Part shown: positions 25,608 through 38,170 of the stretch, one piece after another | Position numbering within the stretch: the first letter of the stretch is position 1 | How the letters are laid out: the number at the start of each line of letters is the position of its first letter | Assembly (NCBI RefSeq): GCF_000003815.2 | Contig: NW_023365733.1 | Location: 1-64,000, forward strand | DNA from: Branchiostoma floridae | Lineage: Eukaryota > Chordata > Leptocardii > Amphioxiformes > Branchiostomatidae | DNA length: 64,000 nucleotides | Direction: 5' to 3' | Made by a program: the position numbers and the translations under genes | The notes under the pieces: model-generated | Database searches by the model: none | The model's input: only the letters and a program-made list of their open reading frames with translations | What the model was told of the DNA's origin: nothing

Positions 25608-26298
25608 ATGGGCTTGCCAGCAACAGAAATTTGTTTCTTTATTGAATATCTATCTTCTAGAACAGAAACTATCTCAGCTTGTGCAACAAGAAGGGAGAGC
25701 ATAAATCACTTGCTCACTGTAAAGCTAAACTTGTATTGACCAAGGGGGGTACTGTATAATTACATGTACCTCCTTGTTCTCTATGCTAGTATGCCATGTT
25801 GACATATACAATCTTAGTAGTCACATAGCATTTTTGAGGCTGTGGATTGTTATCCACTGTACAATTTTTGTGTCCAGGACAGAGCCCAATCCTCTCCTTC
25901 CACTGACAATAATCTCTCCAACCCCCTTGTACAAGTTGGAGTGGGGAAAGTACTGTTAACAGATATTGTGACATGTCAAAGGATTTGAACCCAGGACCTC
26001 TGTTTTCTAGGTCTAACACCCTAAAGCATTTACCGAACACAGTACTGGTACAGTACTTGAATGTGTTCCTGACAGCTGCAAGGAAGGCCTCCCAGGCACT
26101 TTCCGAAGGGTCCAGCCAGTGGACACTGGCAGGGTTGAAAATTAGCAATTACTATGCCTGTCAATCAGCTATTTTGGCTGAGTTCCACATGATGGGGGTA
26201 TGAATGGGGGGATCTGAGTAGCCTGACGTGATAGCCAGGCCAGGTAGACAGGCCAGGTAGCCTGGCCTGGTAGACAGCCCAGCCTTTTAAGCGAACCC
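25264..26298. mobile_element. Mutator-like (MULE-type) non-autonomous element with long TIRs
   Basis: The two ends are inverted repeats of roughly 270-300 bp, running inward from GGGTTCGCTTAAAAGGCTGG on the left and its complement on the right, through ATAGCTGATTGACAGGCATAGT and GGGAGGCCTTGCTTGCAGC-like blocks on the left. The 9-mer GCCGATATA flanks both sides exactly (25255-25263 and 26299-26307). Long TIRs plus a 9-bp target duplication are the signature of Mutator-like elements. The centre holds a (GT)n tract (25566-25604) and no transposase. Confidence 0.88.
25985..26045 (-). repeat. Possible tRNA-like SINE fragment inside the MULE
   Basis: On the minus strand the sequence reads GGTCCTGGGTTCAAATCC, close to a tRNA T-arm and B box, preceded by TTTAGGGTGTTAGACC that resembles a degenerate D-arm. 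It lacks a convincing acceptor stem, so it is not a functional tRNA call. Confidence 0.3.
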
Positions 26299-26320
26299 GC
26301 CGATATAATCTGTTCATTTC

Positions 26321-26440
26321 GAATCGGTCCAACATCCAGTCCACTGATTTTTCAGGTCTGTTTTTTCTGAATCGGTCCAACATCCGGTCCACTGATTTTT
26401 TCAGGTCTGTTTTTTCTGGACCGGTCTAACAAGCAAAAAA
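26321..26440. repeat. 48-bp tandem repeat, about 2.5 copies
   Basis: GAATCGGTCCAACATCC at 26321 recurs at 26369 and in part at 26418, each followed by CCACTGATTTTTCAGG-like sequence. No gene is seen. Confidence 0.8.
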
Positions 26441-28020
26441 CGTTATTTGTACCCACCCCTATTCTTGGTGAGTGAAAAGTAAGGTACCAAATTTTTCTTA
26501 TGGTGTTGTCCTGTTAGATCATAATGTTATTATGGTTTCTTGCAAATTCTTGCCCGACAGCTAATTGCAATTATTATTATTTGATTTACAATAATAGGTG
26601 AAGAACAATATAGCCATTGTGTCACCTCTAGTCTGAAAACATTAACTCTAAATTCTTTCTGGAGAACACATCGATGTTTCAAAGGTCTGAATTCGATCCC
26701 AGGGTCGGCTGGAAAGGTTCAAGTAAAAAGGGAATCCTGTGTTTGAGGAAGTGCCTAGAAGCCGTTAACAGCATTAGGGCTCCACATGGGGAATATAGGG
26801 ATACTTGAAAAGGAATTATGCTGATTTTACACATTTTCATTATGGCTTTCTAACGTGATTAAGCCGGTACCTTCCTAAATCACTCCATATATACGTACTT
26901 TGTCGTGCCCAAGTGAAAAGGCTCTGCATGGGGGGTACCAGGACTCCACTTAATACATGTAGTTTGTATTGCAAATAAGCTACATGTTGATGCTGATATG
27001 CTATCTCACAAACAGATGATTAGTTAAAATTATTANNNNNNNNNNNNNNNNNNNNNNNNNNNNNNNNNNNNNNNNNNNNNNNNNNNNNNNNNNNNNNNNN
27101 NNNNNNNNNNNNNNNNNNNNNNNNNNNNNNNNNNNNNNNNNNNNNNNNNNNNNNNNNNNNNNNNNNNNNNNNNNNNNNNNNNNNNNNNNNNNNNNNNNNN
27201 NNNNNNNNNNNNNNNNNNNNNNNNNNNNNNNNNNNNNNNNNNNNNNNNNNNNNNNNNNNNNNNNNNNNNNNNNNNNNNNNNNNNNNNNNNNNNNNNNNNN
27301 NNNNNNNNNNNNNNNNNNNNNNNNNNNNNNNNNNNNNNNNNNNNNNNNNNNNNNNNNNNNNNNNNNNNNNNNNNNNNNNNNNNNNNNNNNNNNNNNNNNN
27401 NNNNNNNNNNNNNNNNNNNNNNNNNNNNNNNNNNNNNNNNNNNNNNNNNNNNNNNNNNNNNNNNNNNNNNNNNNNNNNNNNNNNNNNNNNNNNNNNNNNN
27501 NNNNNNNNNNNNNNNNNNNNNNNNNNNNNNNNNNNNNNNNNNNNNNNNNNNNNNNNNNNNNNNNNNNNNNNNNNNNNNNNNNNNNNNNNNNNNNNNNNNN
27601 NNNNNNNNNNNNNNNNNNNNNNNNNNNNNNNNNNNNNNNNNNNNNNNNNNNNNNNNNNNNNNNNNNNNNNNNNNNNNNNNNNNNNNNNNNNNNNNNNNNN
27701 NNNNNNNNNNNNNNNNNNNNNNNNNNNNNNNNNNNNNNNNNNNNNNNNNNNNNNNNNNNNNNNNNNNNNNNNNNNNNNNNNNNNNNNNNNNNNNNNNNNN
27801 NNNNNNNNNNNNCGGGGTTATCTGGGGGTAACCAATGCAGACACAAGCGCCGTCAAAAGTAGTACAAACACGCGAAGCTTTTAGATGTTCGTATCTAACT
27901 ATCAACATTGTTTCTAGATTGTGATATACATATGTATTTGACCAGTGTCAGGATTACGATCATTGTTTTCTGTGATTTATTGGTTGGTATACAACTGACC
28001 CAGTTCAGCAGCGGAGGGAT
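26441..28020. other. Non-coding stretch with a 777-N gap (27036-27812)
   Basis: No gene is supported on either side of the gap. The long frames across it are N artefacts. Confidence 0.6.
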
Positions 28021-28035
28021 ATGGATGTACATGTA

Positions 28036-28160
28036 TATCAGAAAAGACAACCGCCGAACTTATCAGTTGGAGACGAAACGCGGCTCGAAGAGGTCATATA
28101 TCAGAAAGACAACCGCCGAACTTATCAGTTGGAGACGAAACGCGGCTCGAAGAGGTCATG
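28036..28160. repeat. 63-bp tandem duplication
   Basis: Two almost identical copies of a block containing GACAACCGCCGAACTTATCAG and ending CTCGAAGAGGTCAT. They differ by a one-base indel (AGAAAAG against AGAAAG), so the unit cannot keep one reading frame across both copies. Confidence 0.9.
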
Positions 28161-28359
28161 GCTTCGTAAGTACAGTCTAATTTTTTATTGTAGCCGTCCT
28201 GTACTATGATGGTGATATACCCACGTTTTAAGTTTCCATATACATGAAATACACCCAAGAAATTGAAGAATGTGTGAGTCCGGTCGATGCTGACATCTGT
28301 GATTGATTGTGTTGTTTACTTATTTGCGGACGGAACCTGTGTGATGGAAATAGCCCTAT

Positions 28360-28460
28360 CTATTCAAAGGATCATACAGCATGACAACAACTGGATAAAA
28401 AACGGATATTTACTTCCGGACGTTTCGAGTGACATCCATCACTCTTTTTCATCGTTTTAT
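28360..28460 (-). repeat. Possible Penelope-like terminal fragment
   Basis: On the minus strand a hairpin GAGTGATGGATGTCACTC is followed directly by GAAACGTCCGG. This resembles the hammerhead-like CTGATGA-stem-GAAAC-GTC arrangement known from Penelope-like element terminal repeats, but the first core base does not match. No reverse transcriptase is seen nearby. Confidence 0.3.
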
Positions 28461-28739
28461 TCGTTTTTCTTTTCCTTTTAGAAAGACACTATACTATTGG
28501 GCTAGCCCCTGACGAAACTTTTTTATATTAATAACGTTATATATAGATTATGGGAACTTGGTTGCCATGGGCTTTCTTTCGTCTGAGAAGGATAAATCTT
28601 CTGTCATATTTGTCAGTGTCTACTTGTATGTTGCTTCTGTATGTCCGTTGTAATATCGTATTGTTAGTTCATATTGATTTTTGATTTATTTTGGTTTATT
28701 TGTTTATGAGTGATTTGTTGCCCAAAGTCGGAGAAAGTG

Positions 28740-30370
28740 TCTCGTTTTCACAGAACGTTCGAAAACCGTTCCGTCACGCGTGGGCTCCATGTTGGATGAT
28801 AACCTGGATGAATAGAACACAGAACGGCGCTGTCAAAGTTGCTTGCGGCGGGTTCAAGTGTGCTGTTTTTTCTCCGAAATGCGAATCATTAAGTGACGTA
28901 GCCAAGGCTAGATATCGGGACAAAGTTGCAATAATCGGTTCTTGAACCATATGCTTAAAAAACGGCATTCAACATGGTGCCGGTGGTTGAATACCCGGGC
29001 ATCCGTTGGCCGCTAACCTGGGTGACTAACAGTTATAAGTTATATCGACTCTTTTCATAAAGGCGGAGGACTAGCTACCGATCCCCCACCAAACTTTATA
29101 CCTGCCCTGTTATCCAGCGTGCCTCACAAGGGGCAAGATTTGGCGCTTCCACGACCCTGACTCCGTGAGACAAGCAGATAGTGCGGCCCAGCGGGTCGTT
29201 AGGTTCGCGTGCGCCCGTCTTTTTTCCGTATTTTGTCAACACTAAGCATAATCATAACAATATTAAGCATAATCGGTGCTGCTGACGTTACTGCTCAGTC
29301 TTTCAGTCAGGTGCCAAACTGTATCTAGTGACAGCATGAGGTTACAGGAGCTCGGCCAAGAGAATATACACGCTCGCTCGTGTGACTGTCCGTTTAGGAT
29401 GCAGCCACACGAGTGAGCGTGTATATAAAGTCCGCACGAGGTCCGTACGCGTATTGACATTTTCTTTCATATGATCATACGAAGTCGTATGCACAATAGA
29501 CACCGATCATACGCATCTGAATGTTTTTTTGTCAGTTTAAGGTACGCGTACTGGGCCGTACTGAGAGAATGCCTGCCTCCTAAAACTAACACAAAACGAT
29601 TGAGATGCGTATGAGGGATGTATTGTGCCTATTCACACATGTAAGTTCCGTATTGACATGTTTTGTCTTAGGTAAAGTTTGCGACTAAAGTAATATTATC
29701 TTCGACCATCTACAATTGTGGGTCAAGAAAAAGAACTTCGTTACTCGTAAACTTTACCCAAACCAAAATGTCAATACTGAATTGAACACGTGCTGACTTG
29801 ATGTGCGCACAAGTGTGTGAACGAGACAGTCCAGTTTTAATGACCATCACCATCGGAACTTCACTGATTTGGGAGCAGTTTTTTGGTGAAAGGCGAGCAT
29901 AGACCGACTCCTAAAAATCACGGAGAATTTCTAAAAAAAAGTGTCTTGATTATCCATGGAATATACTCATTTACAGCTCGCTGACATTTTTGTGCGACAT
30001 GGCCTGTACGTCATTGACATACCTCGTGCCTCAGGAAACCAACATTCAGCCCGTTGAAAGAGTATTATGGCACAAACTACGCGCCGGCGCCCATGTTGGC
30101 GGGCCGCTAGAAGAGCTAAAAGTGCCTATAATGAGCGTTGTTAGATAGAAACGGCGAGAAGTCCGTGCCCCGTGTTCATGGAACTCGCATTTAGCACGGC
30201 AAACATCCAGCCCGTTTCTGAATAAAAACCTTCTTTCCTCGTACGGGTCCACCACGTGCACACACAGCCGTGTGGAGATCGAGCAGCTTATCATCCAACA
30301 TGGCCGATCGAACGTTCGAACGCAACTGTGACGTCAAGTGAAAACGATCTTATAGGTTCTGGAGACTAAA
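28740..30370. repeat. Left arm of a distant diverged inverted duplication
   Basis: Two blocks, about 28900-29060 and 30040-30365, recur in inverted orientation and reverse order at 34320-34475 and 33435-33770. Matching landmarks are GGACAAAGTTGCAATAA, GGTTGAATACCCGGGCATC, CCTGGGTGACTA and CATCCAACATGGC. No coding frame is supported. Confidence 0.65.
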
Positions 30371-32348
30371 TATTTGGGCAGATTGTGCAGACTGGACTAT
30401 TTGTAACTTGATTAGATGGATACCACAGCTTCTTTGTAAATATTTCATTTATTTTGTATCCCATTGTCAGAAACAGTTGAAAGTTTCAATGTTTTGTCCA
30501 TGTACAGGGTAGAAGTCAGATCAAACCGCCGTGGTCTCCAGGGCTCCATCGACTGCCTTGCTGATGGCAGGACTTAACCGGTCAGTGTGATGTGAGTGAG
30601 TGCGCCTGATGAAAGCGCAGACATAGGGGTGTAATCAGTGCAGACTTGTTGGAATATATCAATCAGCCAAGGTGATCAAGTTGAGATGAGTGTGTGTTTG
30701 TTCTCCTAAGAGCGACCGCTATTTTCAGTATCAGTGTATCCGTTAAGTATTTGAAACGGGCGATGTGATCTCTGTATTTTCTCTCGATCCCAACAGACTA
30801 ATGATACATACAGGACACGAGTGACAACGTCGAGGTGTTCCGCCACAACTTGCACAGGGACTCCTACCACGACGGGGAAAATCAGTCGAGTCCTTCCACT
30901 GCAAGTCGGTGAGACGAGATGCATCACTGGAGGAGCCGGAATAGACGTCCGCGTGCCTTATAAAGTCGGGAAGGAGGGGAGCCACACATCACCCAGAACA
31001 GCACCGTCGACATGAGGAAGACAACGAGAGGAGAGTGCCAGACCAGTAGCAGATCTAGAATAGCCAATCGATTGCGCTGCTACAACCATAGTGAACCTAA
31101 AACTAGTTAGAGAATTCACGGACTGGTTTTGAGGTGATTTATACCATTACTATGCATTTAGTGTACCGGGTATACATTGCAGTAGTAGTTGAGTGTGCAT
31201 GTAAATCAAAGAACCGCACATAAGGTTAACCTCAGCGACGACGGACCGAATCAAACCGGAGATGGATGTAGTTAAGGAGAGAACGGCCATAGAAATGTTC
31301 AGTACAATTATTCTGTATCCAACCTGTGACCGAAGTTAGCGGGGTCAGCATTATGTAGTAACGTCAAAACACTTTAACAGTGTCCCGTGCCAAGTGTACG
31401 GAAAACCTTGTCTCTGCGTCCTTCCTTTATTCTAGCTGTGCTAGTCATAGTCTTCAAAGCAGAATCTAAACAACTTGAAATCCATTGGTTTCATGACTTG
31501 TTTGAAATATGTGACTTATTAACCTTTCAGTTTTCACAATCAGGCTTTACTTAATATGTATCTATATAGCCGGTATAACCGCCCTTCGGCGTAACACACC
31601 AGCTTCAATTCCAAACGACAATTACCTGAAAGCACTTCACTTCATATTTTATAGATATCGACATAAAACTGTGGCATATTCGTCTTCATCATTTGCTTTG
31701 ACCTCGTGAAAGCATATCATCCCAAAGCTCAAAAGACGAAGGCGGAAGCTATTTTTCTAGCCTCAAAATCATCCTTTCTATAGCTCCAAACGACATCCAC
31801 TTAAAGCATTCCATTCCAAATTGTAAAAAGCACAAGCTTATATAAGAAATAAAAGCTGGGACATATTGCTCTTCATTATAGTATTCATAAGCATGCGAAA
31901 CATCGTAACAATCTGTAACAGTGTGTACTGCCTATGCCCCAAAACACTTATCTCCCCTATTGCTGCATAATATCGGGTAATTTGTTAGAAAATGTAATGT
32001 GCTATATAGTCATTCGGTCGGTCAAAAAGAGCCTAAACTAAACAATACTACACTACTTGTTGCCGCCCACTCAACAAAGCAATAAATTTTTAACAATTCA
32101 AAACATATCAGACTTGATAAGTGAAACGAGTATCTAACACATGAATTCCTGGTTTATAACATCGGTCACGTCATCGTATTATACGCCATACCCAAAGCAG
32201 ACTAAAGGTCACACACAAAAACAAATTCCCTAGGGAATACCCGTAGAAAAATACCCGTAGAAAAATTCCTCGCATGCCTGCGGAATTCCTAGAATTCCTG
32301 TCAAACGGTCGCACACTATAAACATTAGGCTCGCCCCTGAGGCGTCGC
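30371..32348. other. No gene recognised; weak 180-bp-spaced duplication near 31605-31905
   Basis: About 30500-31020 is relatively GC-rich but has only short conflicting frames. TCCAAACGACA at about 31608 and 31788 starts two diverged blocks of about 110 bp ending in CATATTCGTCTTCAT and CATATTGCTCTTCAT. Confidence 0.45.
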
Positions 32349-32646
32349 NNNNNNNNNNNNNNNNNNNNNNNNNNNNNNNNNNNNNNNNNNNNNNNNNNNN
32401 NNNNNNNNNNNNNNNNNNNNNNNNNNNNNNNNNNNNNNNNNNNNNNNNNNNNNNNNNNNNNNNNNNNNNNNNNNNNNNNNNNNNNNNNNNNNNNNNNNNN
32501 NNNNNNNNNNNNNNNNNNNNNNNNNNNNNNNNNNNNNNNNNNNNNNNNNNNNNNNNNNNNNNNNNNNNNNNNNNNNNNNNNNNNNNNNNNNNNNNNNNNN
32601 NNNNNNNNNNNNNNNNNNNNNNNNNNNNNNNNNNNNNNNNNNNNNN
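32349..32646. other. Assembly gap (298 N)
   Basis: Run of N immediately next to a MITE end at 32649. Confidence 0.99.
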
Positions 32647-32648
32647 AA

Positions 32649-33045
32649 TACACCTTTCTCACGCGGCGGCCATGATAGATCGAAAACGAGTTCAATGTGG
32701 CAAACAAAAGGCTGTCCATCATAATTAGCAGTTCGAACAATGGTAGCCTGCCAATTAGGAAATCGACCAACAAGTGAATGGCTGCAAATTCGTTAAAAAT
32801 TTGCATTATTATGTTGTTATTTTGCATCTCTTAAGGGACTATGGGGTCAGTCTACACTACTCTAAATTGCTACATCTTTCGGTGCATAACACTTCTTGTA
32901 GTATTTATTATTCTATCTTATATCATGAAAATTTGTGTGGTTTGGGGGAAAACTAACTGGGACCTGATTTTAGAAATAAGTTTTGTCTGCTTGCCTCATT
33001 GACCTCTTCTTCGATCTATCATGGCCGCCGCGTGAGAAAGGTGTA
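32649..33045. mobile_element. MITE with about 35-bp TIRs
   Basis: TACACCTTTCTCACGCGGCG at 32649 continues through GCCATGATAGATCGAA. Its complement ends at 33045, giving near-perfect inverted repeats of about 35 bp. TA at both ends would fit a TA target duplication around CACC...GGTG. The left flank is lost in the gap. About 393 bp and non-coding. Confidence 0.75.
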
Positions 33046-33434
33046 TAGGCAGTCTGACATCACGTACTAGATGTACTGAACAGTGTAGGACGGACTACGA
33101 ACACTTTAAGAAGTTTTCAGATTGAAGAGCCCATCTGCCTCCCATCCACCATCATCTGTCGACCTACTTGGGGTTATTTCTCTTGCTATTAAAGCGACCG
33201 CTATCGTCATGTCGATCATTCTGTAAGTTTAGTAGGGAAGGTCACAAGATGCTTTGACTTTGAACGTACATTTGGAAGGGCTGCCTACCTGTAGGGCTAA
33301 CTTCAGGAGGGCAATTTCCCAAAATACGAAATAACGGGGATTTGGGCGCTTGAGTTCGCCATACAGAAAGTGGTGTGCAGGCCGAGTTTAAAAGCACGGA
33401 ACATGACATTCCAAACATCATCATCATCACCTAA

Positions 33435-34475
33435 AAATCAGTCCAATAGATCGTTTTCATGTGATGTCACAGTCGCGTTCGAACGTTCGAACAGCCATGT
33501 TGGATGATAAGCTGCTCATCTCCACACTTCTGTGTGTTGTACGTGGTGGATCCGTAGGTGGAAAGAAGTTTTTTTTTATTATTATTTAGGAACGATCTGG
33601 ATGTTTGTTTTGCTAATTGCGAGTTCCATGAACACATGATACAGCCTACTTTCCGTTTCTATCTAACAACACTAGTTACAGTCCTTTTTGTAGCTCGACT
33701 GAATCACTCTTCTAGCGGCCCGCCAACATGGGCCCCGGTGCGGAGTTTGTTGATCTGTGATTAATTGTTGCAAATTTAGTCGATTATGTGCACATAATGA
33801 TGTGGTCTTTTAGAAAATAGCACTCTCCTCTGTAGGAAAATAGTCATTTTATGGAATATGGCGCATTTACATTTCATGCTTGTACATGATCACATACGTC
33901 AGCGGTTGAACTTTTACCTCAAGTCAAGTCAAGCGTAAAGACACCTTAACCGGTTAGACAACATCTACAGAGCGCGTGTGACACGGGCAGGTCAGAACTG
34001 CAAGCTTGAAGATCCCTAACGCTGTCGCCAACTCTGTCTCACAGGTGGGAATGTATTTACTGTACAAATTCTAGGTGAAGAAATGAAGGTTGTCTTCTGT
34101 CGCGCGCTGTGAACAGGGTTTGAAAAGCTTCATACCATGCACGTTACCACACATGATGCTTAGCTATTATTGTATAAAACATGTACCGACCAAACCTTAC
34201 CCTCAGGGAATTCTTCTGGTTTTCATAATGGCGATACGCTCGAATGTTTATCTTGTCGGGTCGGTAGCTAGTCGAGTCCTCCACGTGCAGCCTATATGAC
34301 AGGAGTGTACATAACGTTACATAGTCACCCAGGGTAGCGGTAACAGATGTCCGGGTATTCAACCATCGGCACCAGCGTTAGATCGTTGAATGCCTTTTCT
34401 CTTAAAGCATCTATATGGATCAAGACCTCTTATTGCAACTTTGTCCTGATATTTAGCTTTGGCTTAATGGTTCAC
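33435..34475. repeat. Right arm of the distant inverted duplication
   Basis: 33435-33770 matches the reverse complement of about 30040-30365 (both include GTTCGAACGTTCGAA or GAACGTTCGAAC and CATGTTGGATGATAAGCTGC). 34320-34475 matches the reverse complement of about 28900-29060. The arms are clearly diverged. Confidence 0.65.
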
Positions 34476-34710
34476 AGTACGGAGACAGTTCTAGTTTTTT
34501 TTACATTTTTGGTCAGGCAGATTTATTCTGTTGAATGTTACAAAGTATAACAAAAGCTGCTGGTTCGGGGATGAAACGGCACACTGGCAGCATTGCGGGT
34601 AATATATCAAAGTTAAATCCCCTGAGACTTTTAAACAAACAAAAAATTGACATGTAGAAAGCATGGTGTAGACAACAATTGTTAACATGTTTACGGGCCT
34701 ACATCTTTGA

Positions 34711-35130
<420 letters not shown>

Positions 35131-35526
35131 AGAGCTGCTGAGGGTACCGCAGGGTGGGAGGGGTGGTGGTTCTACACAGTGGAGAATCTTACAGCACTTA
35201 TTACAACAATCAATCCTGTAGCCAGAACTCTGCATGAAAGCCCCCCAACTAATCAGACTGTCCTCAACTATAAGTAGTGTTCTATGAACAAATTTACCTA
35301 GGTACCAGATCTTTACAGCAACGATTGACGGGATCACATCTGCGAAGGATCACATCTTGCGGAGAAGAAGCAAATACAATGTATATTTATTTTCTGTTCT
35401 TATTCTGGTATTTTCCACTAAAACTCTCGTTATATTCCTCGGCTGTATGTACATATTGTTACAAGATGTGCTAGATTTGTCACTATGTTAACTTGAAAAT
35501 ACAAAATCATATGTATATCAAGAAAG

Positions 35527-36636
35527 GGTCTCACTAAATACCGAAAACAACCGAAAACAACCGAAAACTACCGAAAACAACCGAAAACAACTTTCACTAA
35601 ATACCGAAAACAACTTTCACTAAATACCGAAAACAACCGAAAACAACTTTCACTAATTACCGAAAACAACCGAAAACAACTTTCACTAATTACCGAAAAC
35701 AACTCGACACAACCATAAACAACAGACAATCATTTCAGTGGGCTACTATCTAATAATTTTGACTTTATTTTGGACAGGAGTTAGGCTACGATGGATTTAT
35801 TTGTTGGATGACCCCTGTTATTAATACAATATTAGTAAAGTCAACTATCTCCTTTGCCTGTTCGAATATATTAATGTTCGCATTCAGATTCACGGACCGG
35901 ACCCTGTACGTTATAAACGGGGACTGCTTGGTCAACTCGCAAACTCATCAATGGATATCTAGATTACTTGGCATCTATTGTGTAACTCCAAGTAGAGGTA
36001 ACGGTAGGGGCGGGGTGTAGTATTGGCCACAACAAGAAATAGCAGTCACTGCTATCCCCCGACGAAATCTCTGCTTGGAAAATATGTTTGCTTATTAATT
36101 ACTGCTGGCAAATTCTGCTACCTATTTAGCTAATACTTTTTTTCTAGCAACCAAAACAATCTAGTATATTTCTTGCTCAATTATAACGCATTTCCGCTGC
36201 CATAACAAATCGATTTAAATGGAAAAACCGCAAACGTGTATTACCACAGAGGCCCCAGATTAAACTAAATTATCAAAATAAGGATTCTGCTCTACACCAT
36301 AAAACAGCGTGTGATCGATGGAAATGTGTTTTCACCGGCTGCATCCCCTTTGCTGAAAGAATCCTTCCTTCAGAATCACTCCATTCTCTCCCTCGGCCGT
36401 GGAGAAAATAATTCAAGGGATAGCAACCAGTAGATGAAGATAGAATAGACATTGATGTTGTTTACGACTTGTTTTCCGGCTTTTTTCGGGTTCTGATAGG
36501 TTGTTCATGATTGCTTGGATATTTTTTAGGTGACTTCGAGTTGTTTTCGGTATTTGTCGAGTTGTTTTCGGTTGTTTTCTGTATATTTCAAGTTGTTTTC
36601 GGTTGTTTTCGGTTGTTTTCGGTATTTAGTGAGACC
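35527..36636. mobile_element. 1.1-kb inverted-repeat element with CCGAAAACAA subrepeats
   Basis: The left end reads GGTCTCACTAAATACCGAAA and continues as repeated CCGAAAACAA units with interspersed TTTCACTAAATA or TTTCACTAATTA (to about 35720). The right end (about 36535-36636) is the reverse complement, ending AGTGAGACC. Terminal identity covers about 45 bp. The interior has no transposase frame. No clear target duplication is seen next to the termini. Confidence 0.8.
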
Positions 36637-37169
36637 GCAGTATAGTACGGTCGAAAACGTATTCATTTCGTTTAAAAAAAAAGATGAAAATGGATACGCG
36701 CGAGGATGTAATCCGTACGATTAAATCAACATGACCATAAAACAGAGGGCCAGCTCACTGAAATTCTGCAGCTCAAACTATTTGATTGAACAGTGCCATA
36801 TTGTCCTCGTCTGTCGAAAAGGAAATCGAAAAAAAAAAGACTTACCACCTATCCATGGGCTACACTTACAATGCTACAGGAAGGGGGTGTAAATTTAATT
36901 ACTTCTGTACCTAAACATGACTTTTTGGAGCTCAAATTCACTTTTTTTCTTTCTTTTGGGACTTCGTTATCAGCCTACATTTGAAATGTATATACGGAGT
37001 CATTCAAAGTATTTTCAGTTATTGGTGCGAACACATACATAATATAGAACCAAAAACAGTACCTCCGCCGAAGGTAAACATTCTCACCGGACCGGAGGTA
37101 ATAATACGTGACACGCCTGCTAAGCTTGTCTTTGTGTGGTTTGCCACGTCGCCAAGTGTTTCACATGTA
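36637..37169. other. No gene recognised
   Basis: AT-rich, with short frames only. Confidence 0.5.
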
Positions 37170-37840
37170 GGAATCATGTAACAGAATATCTTATGACACC
37201 GATAATAGCACATAATAACTGCGTGGTTAGTATTACTGGGAAGATTGAGCAAACAGTAACTGATTATCACCAAAGTGAAAACAAAAATTTCTCTGCCGTG
37301 CTAAACTTACAAATCTTGAAACAGAATATCTAATGACACTGATAATAGTACATAATGATTACGCGGTTAGTATTACTGGGAATATTGAACAAACAGCAAT
37401 TTATTATCACAAATATCTCTCTGCCGTGCTAAACGTACAAATCTTGTAACAGAATATCTTATGACACTGATAATAGTACAAAATAACTGTGCGGTTAGTA
37501 TTATTGTGAAGATTGTCAATGAGCAAACAGCAATTTATAATAACCTAAGTGAAAAAAAAAGATATTTTTGAAGTGCTTAAGTTACAAATCATGTAACAGA
37601 ATATCTTATGACACAGATAATAGTTCACAATATTTGCTTGGTAAGTATTGCTGTGAAGATCGGGCAAACAGCAATTAATTATTATCTAAGGAAAAAAATA
37701 TACACTCTATGCAGTGCGTATTTATCTTACAAACCTTGTAACACAATATCGTATGACAAGGATAGTAGTATTGCTGTGAAGATAAGGCAAACAGCAATTG
37801 ATTATCACCTATGTGAAAAAAAACAAGACCTTCTTGTCCT
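37170..37840. repeat. Degenerate tandem repeat, about 130-146-bp period, five units
   Basis: Units are marked by ACAGAATATCTTATGACAC (about 37180, 37320, 37448, 37594, 37740), each followed by GATAATAG, GGTTAGTATTACTG and GCAAACAGCAATT-like blocks. Spacing varies from 128 to 146 bp. Confidence 0.85.
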
Positions 37841-37861
37841 ACTTAGCTTCATCAATGACGT

Positions 37862-38170
37862 AAGAATGAATGAATGAATGAATGAATTTTATTGCTCAAC
37901 AACCACACAAGGTACTATGCATTGCAATCAATAACAATTGCTAGCAATACATAATATATTTTACTACGAGGCTACATACAAAACAACAACAGAATTTCTA
38001 TCGATAACAGCACAGTCATACATGTATGAGTGATCTGTTTTCGCATTGTTAATGTATAAATGAATTGACCTACGCAGGCGGATATATGAGTTGAACATGA
38101 TAGCAGTGTATGAAAAAAAATCGTTCTTTGTACCAGTAAGGGAGCATCTGTCACAACAAGAAAGAGCATC
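37862..38170 (-). mobile_element. Truncated LINE 3' end with (ATTC)n tail
   Basis: On the minus strand the sequence reads ...GTACCTTGTGTGGTTGTTGAGCAATAAAATTCATTCATTC, typical of a CR1-group LINE 3'UTR with a short microsatellite tail (tail at about 37865-37888 on the plus strand). A second copy of this 3' end occurs at 41400-41446 on the plus strand. The 5' extent is uncertain and no reverse transcriptase motif remains. Confidence 0.55.

Noticed and set aside
25381-25739. Thr/His- and Val/Cys-rich frames
   Set aside because: They translate a (GT)n tract inside the Mutator-like element.
26690-26720. GAATTCGATCCC resembling a tRNA T-arm
   Set aside because: No matching D-arm or acceptor stem could be paired around it.
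27001-27908. Two frames of over 280 codons
   Set aside because: They consist of N; no coding evidence remains at the edges.
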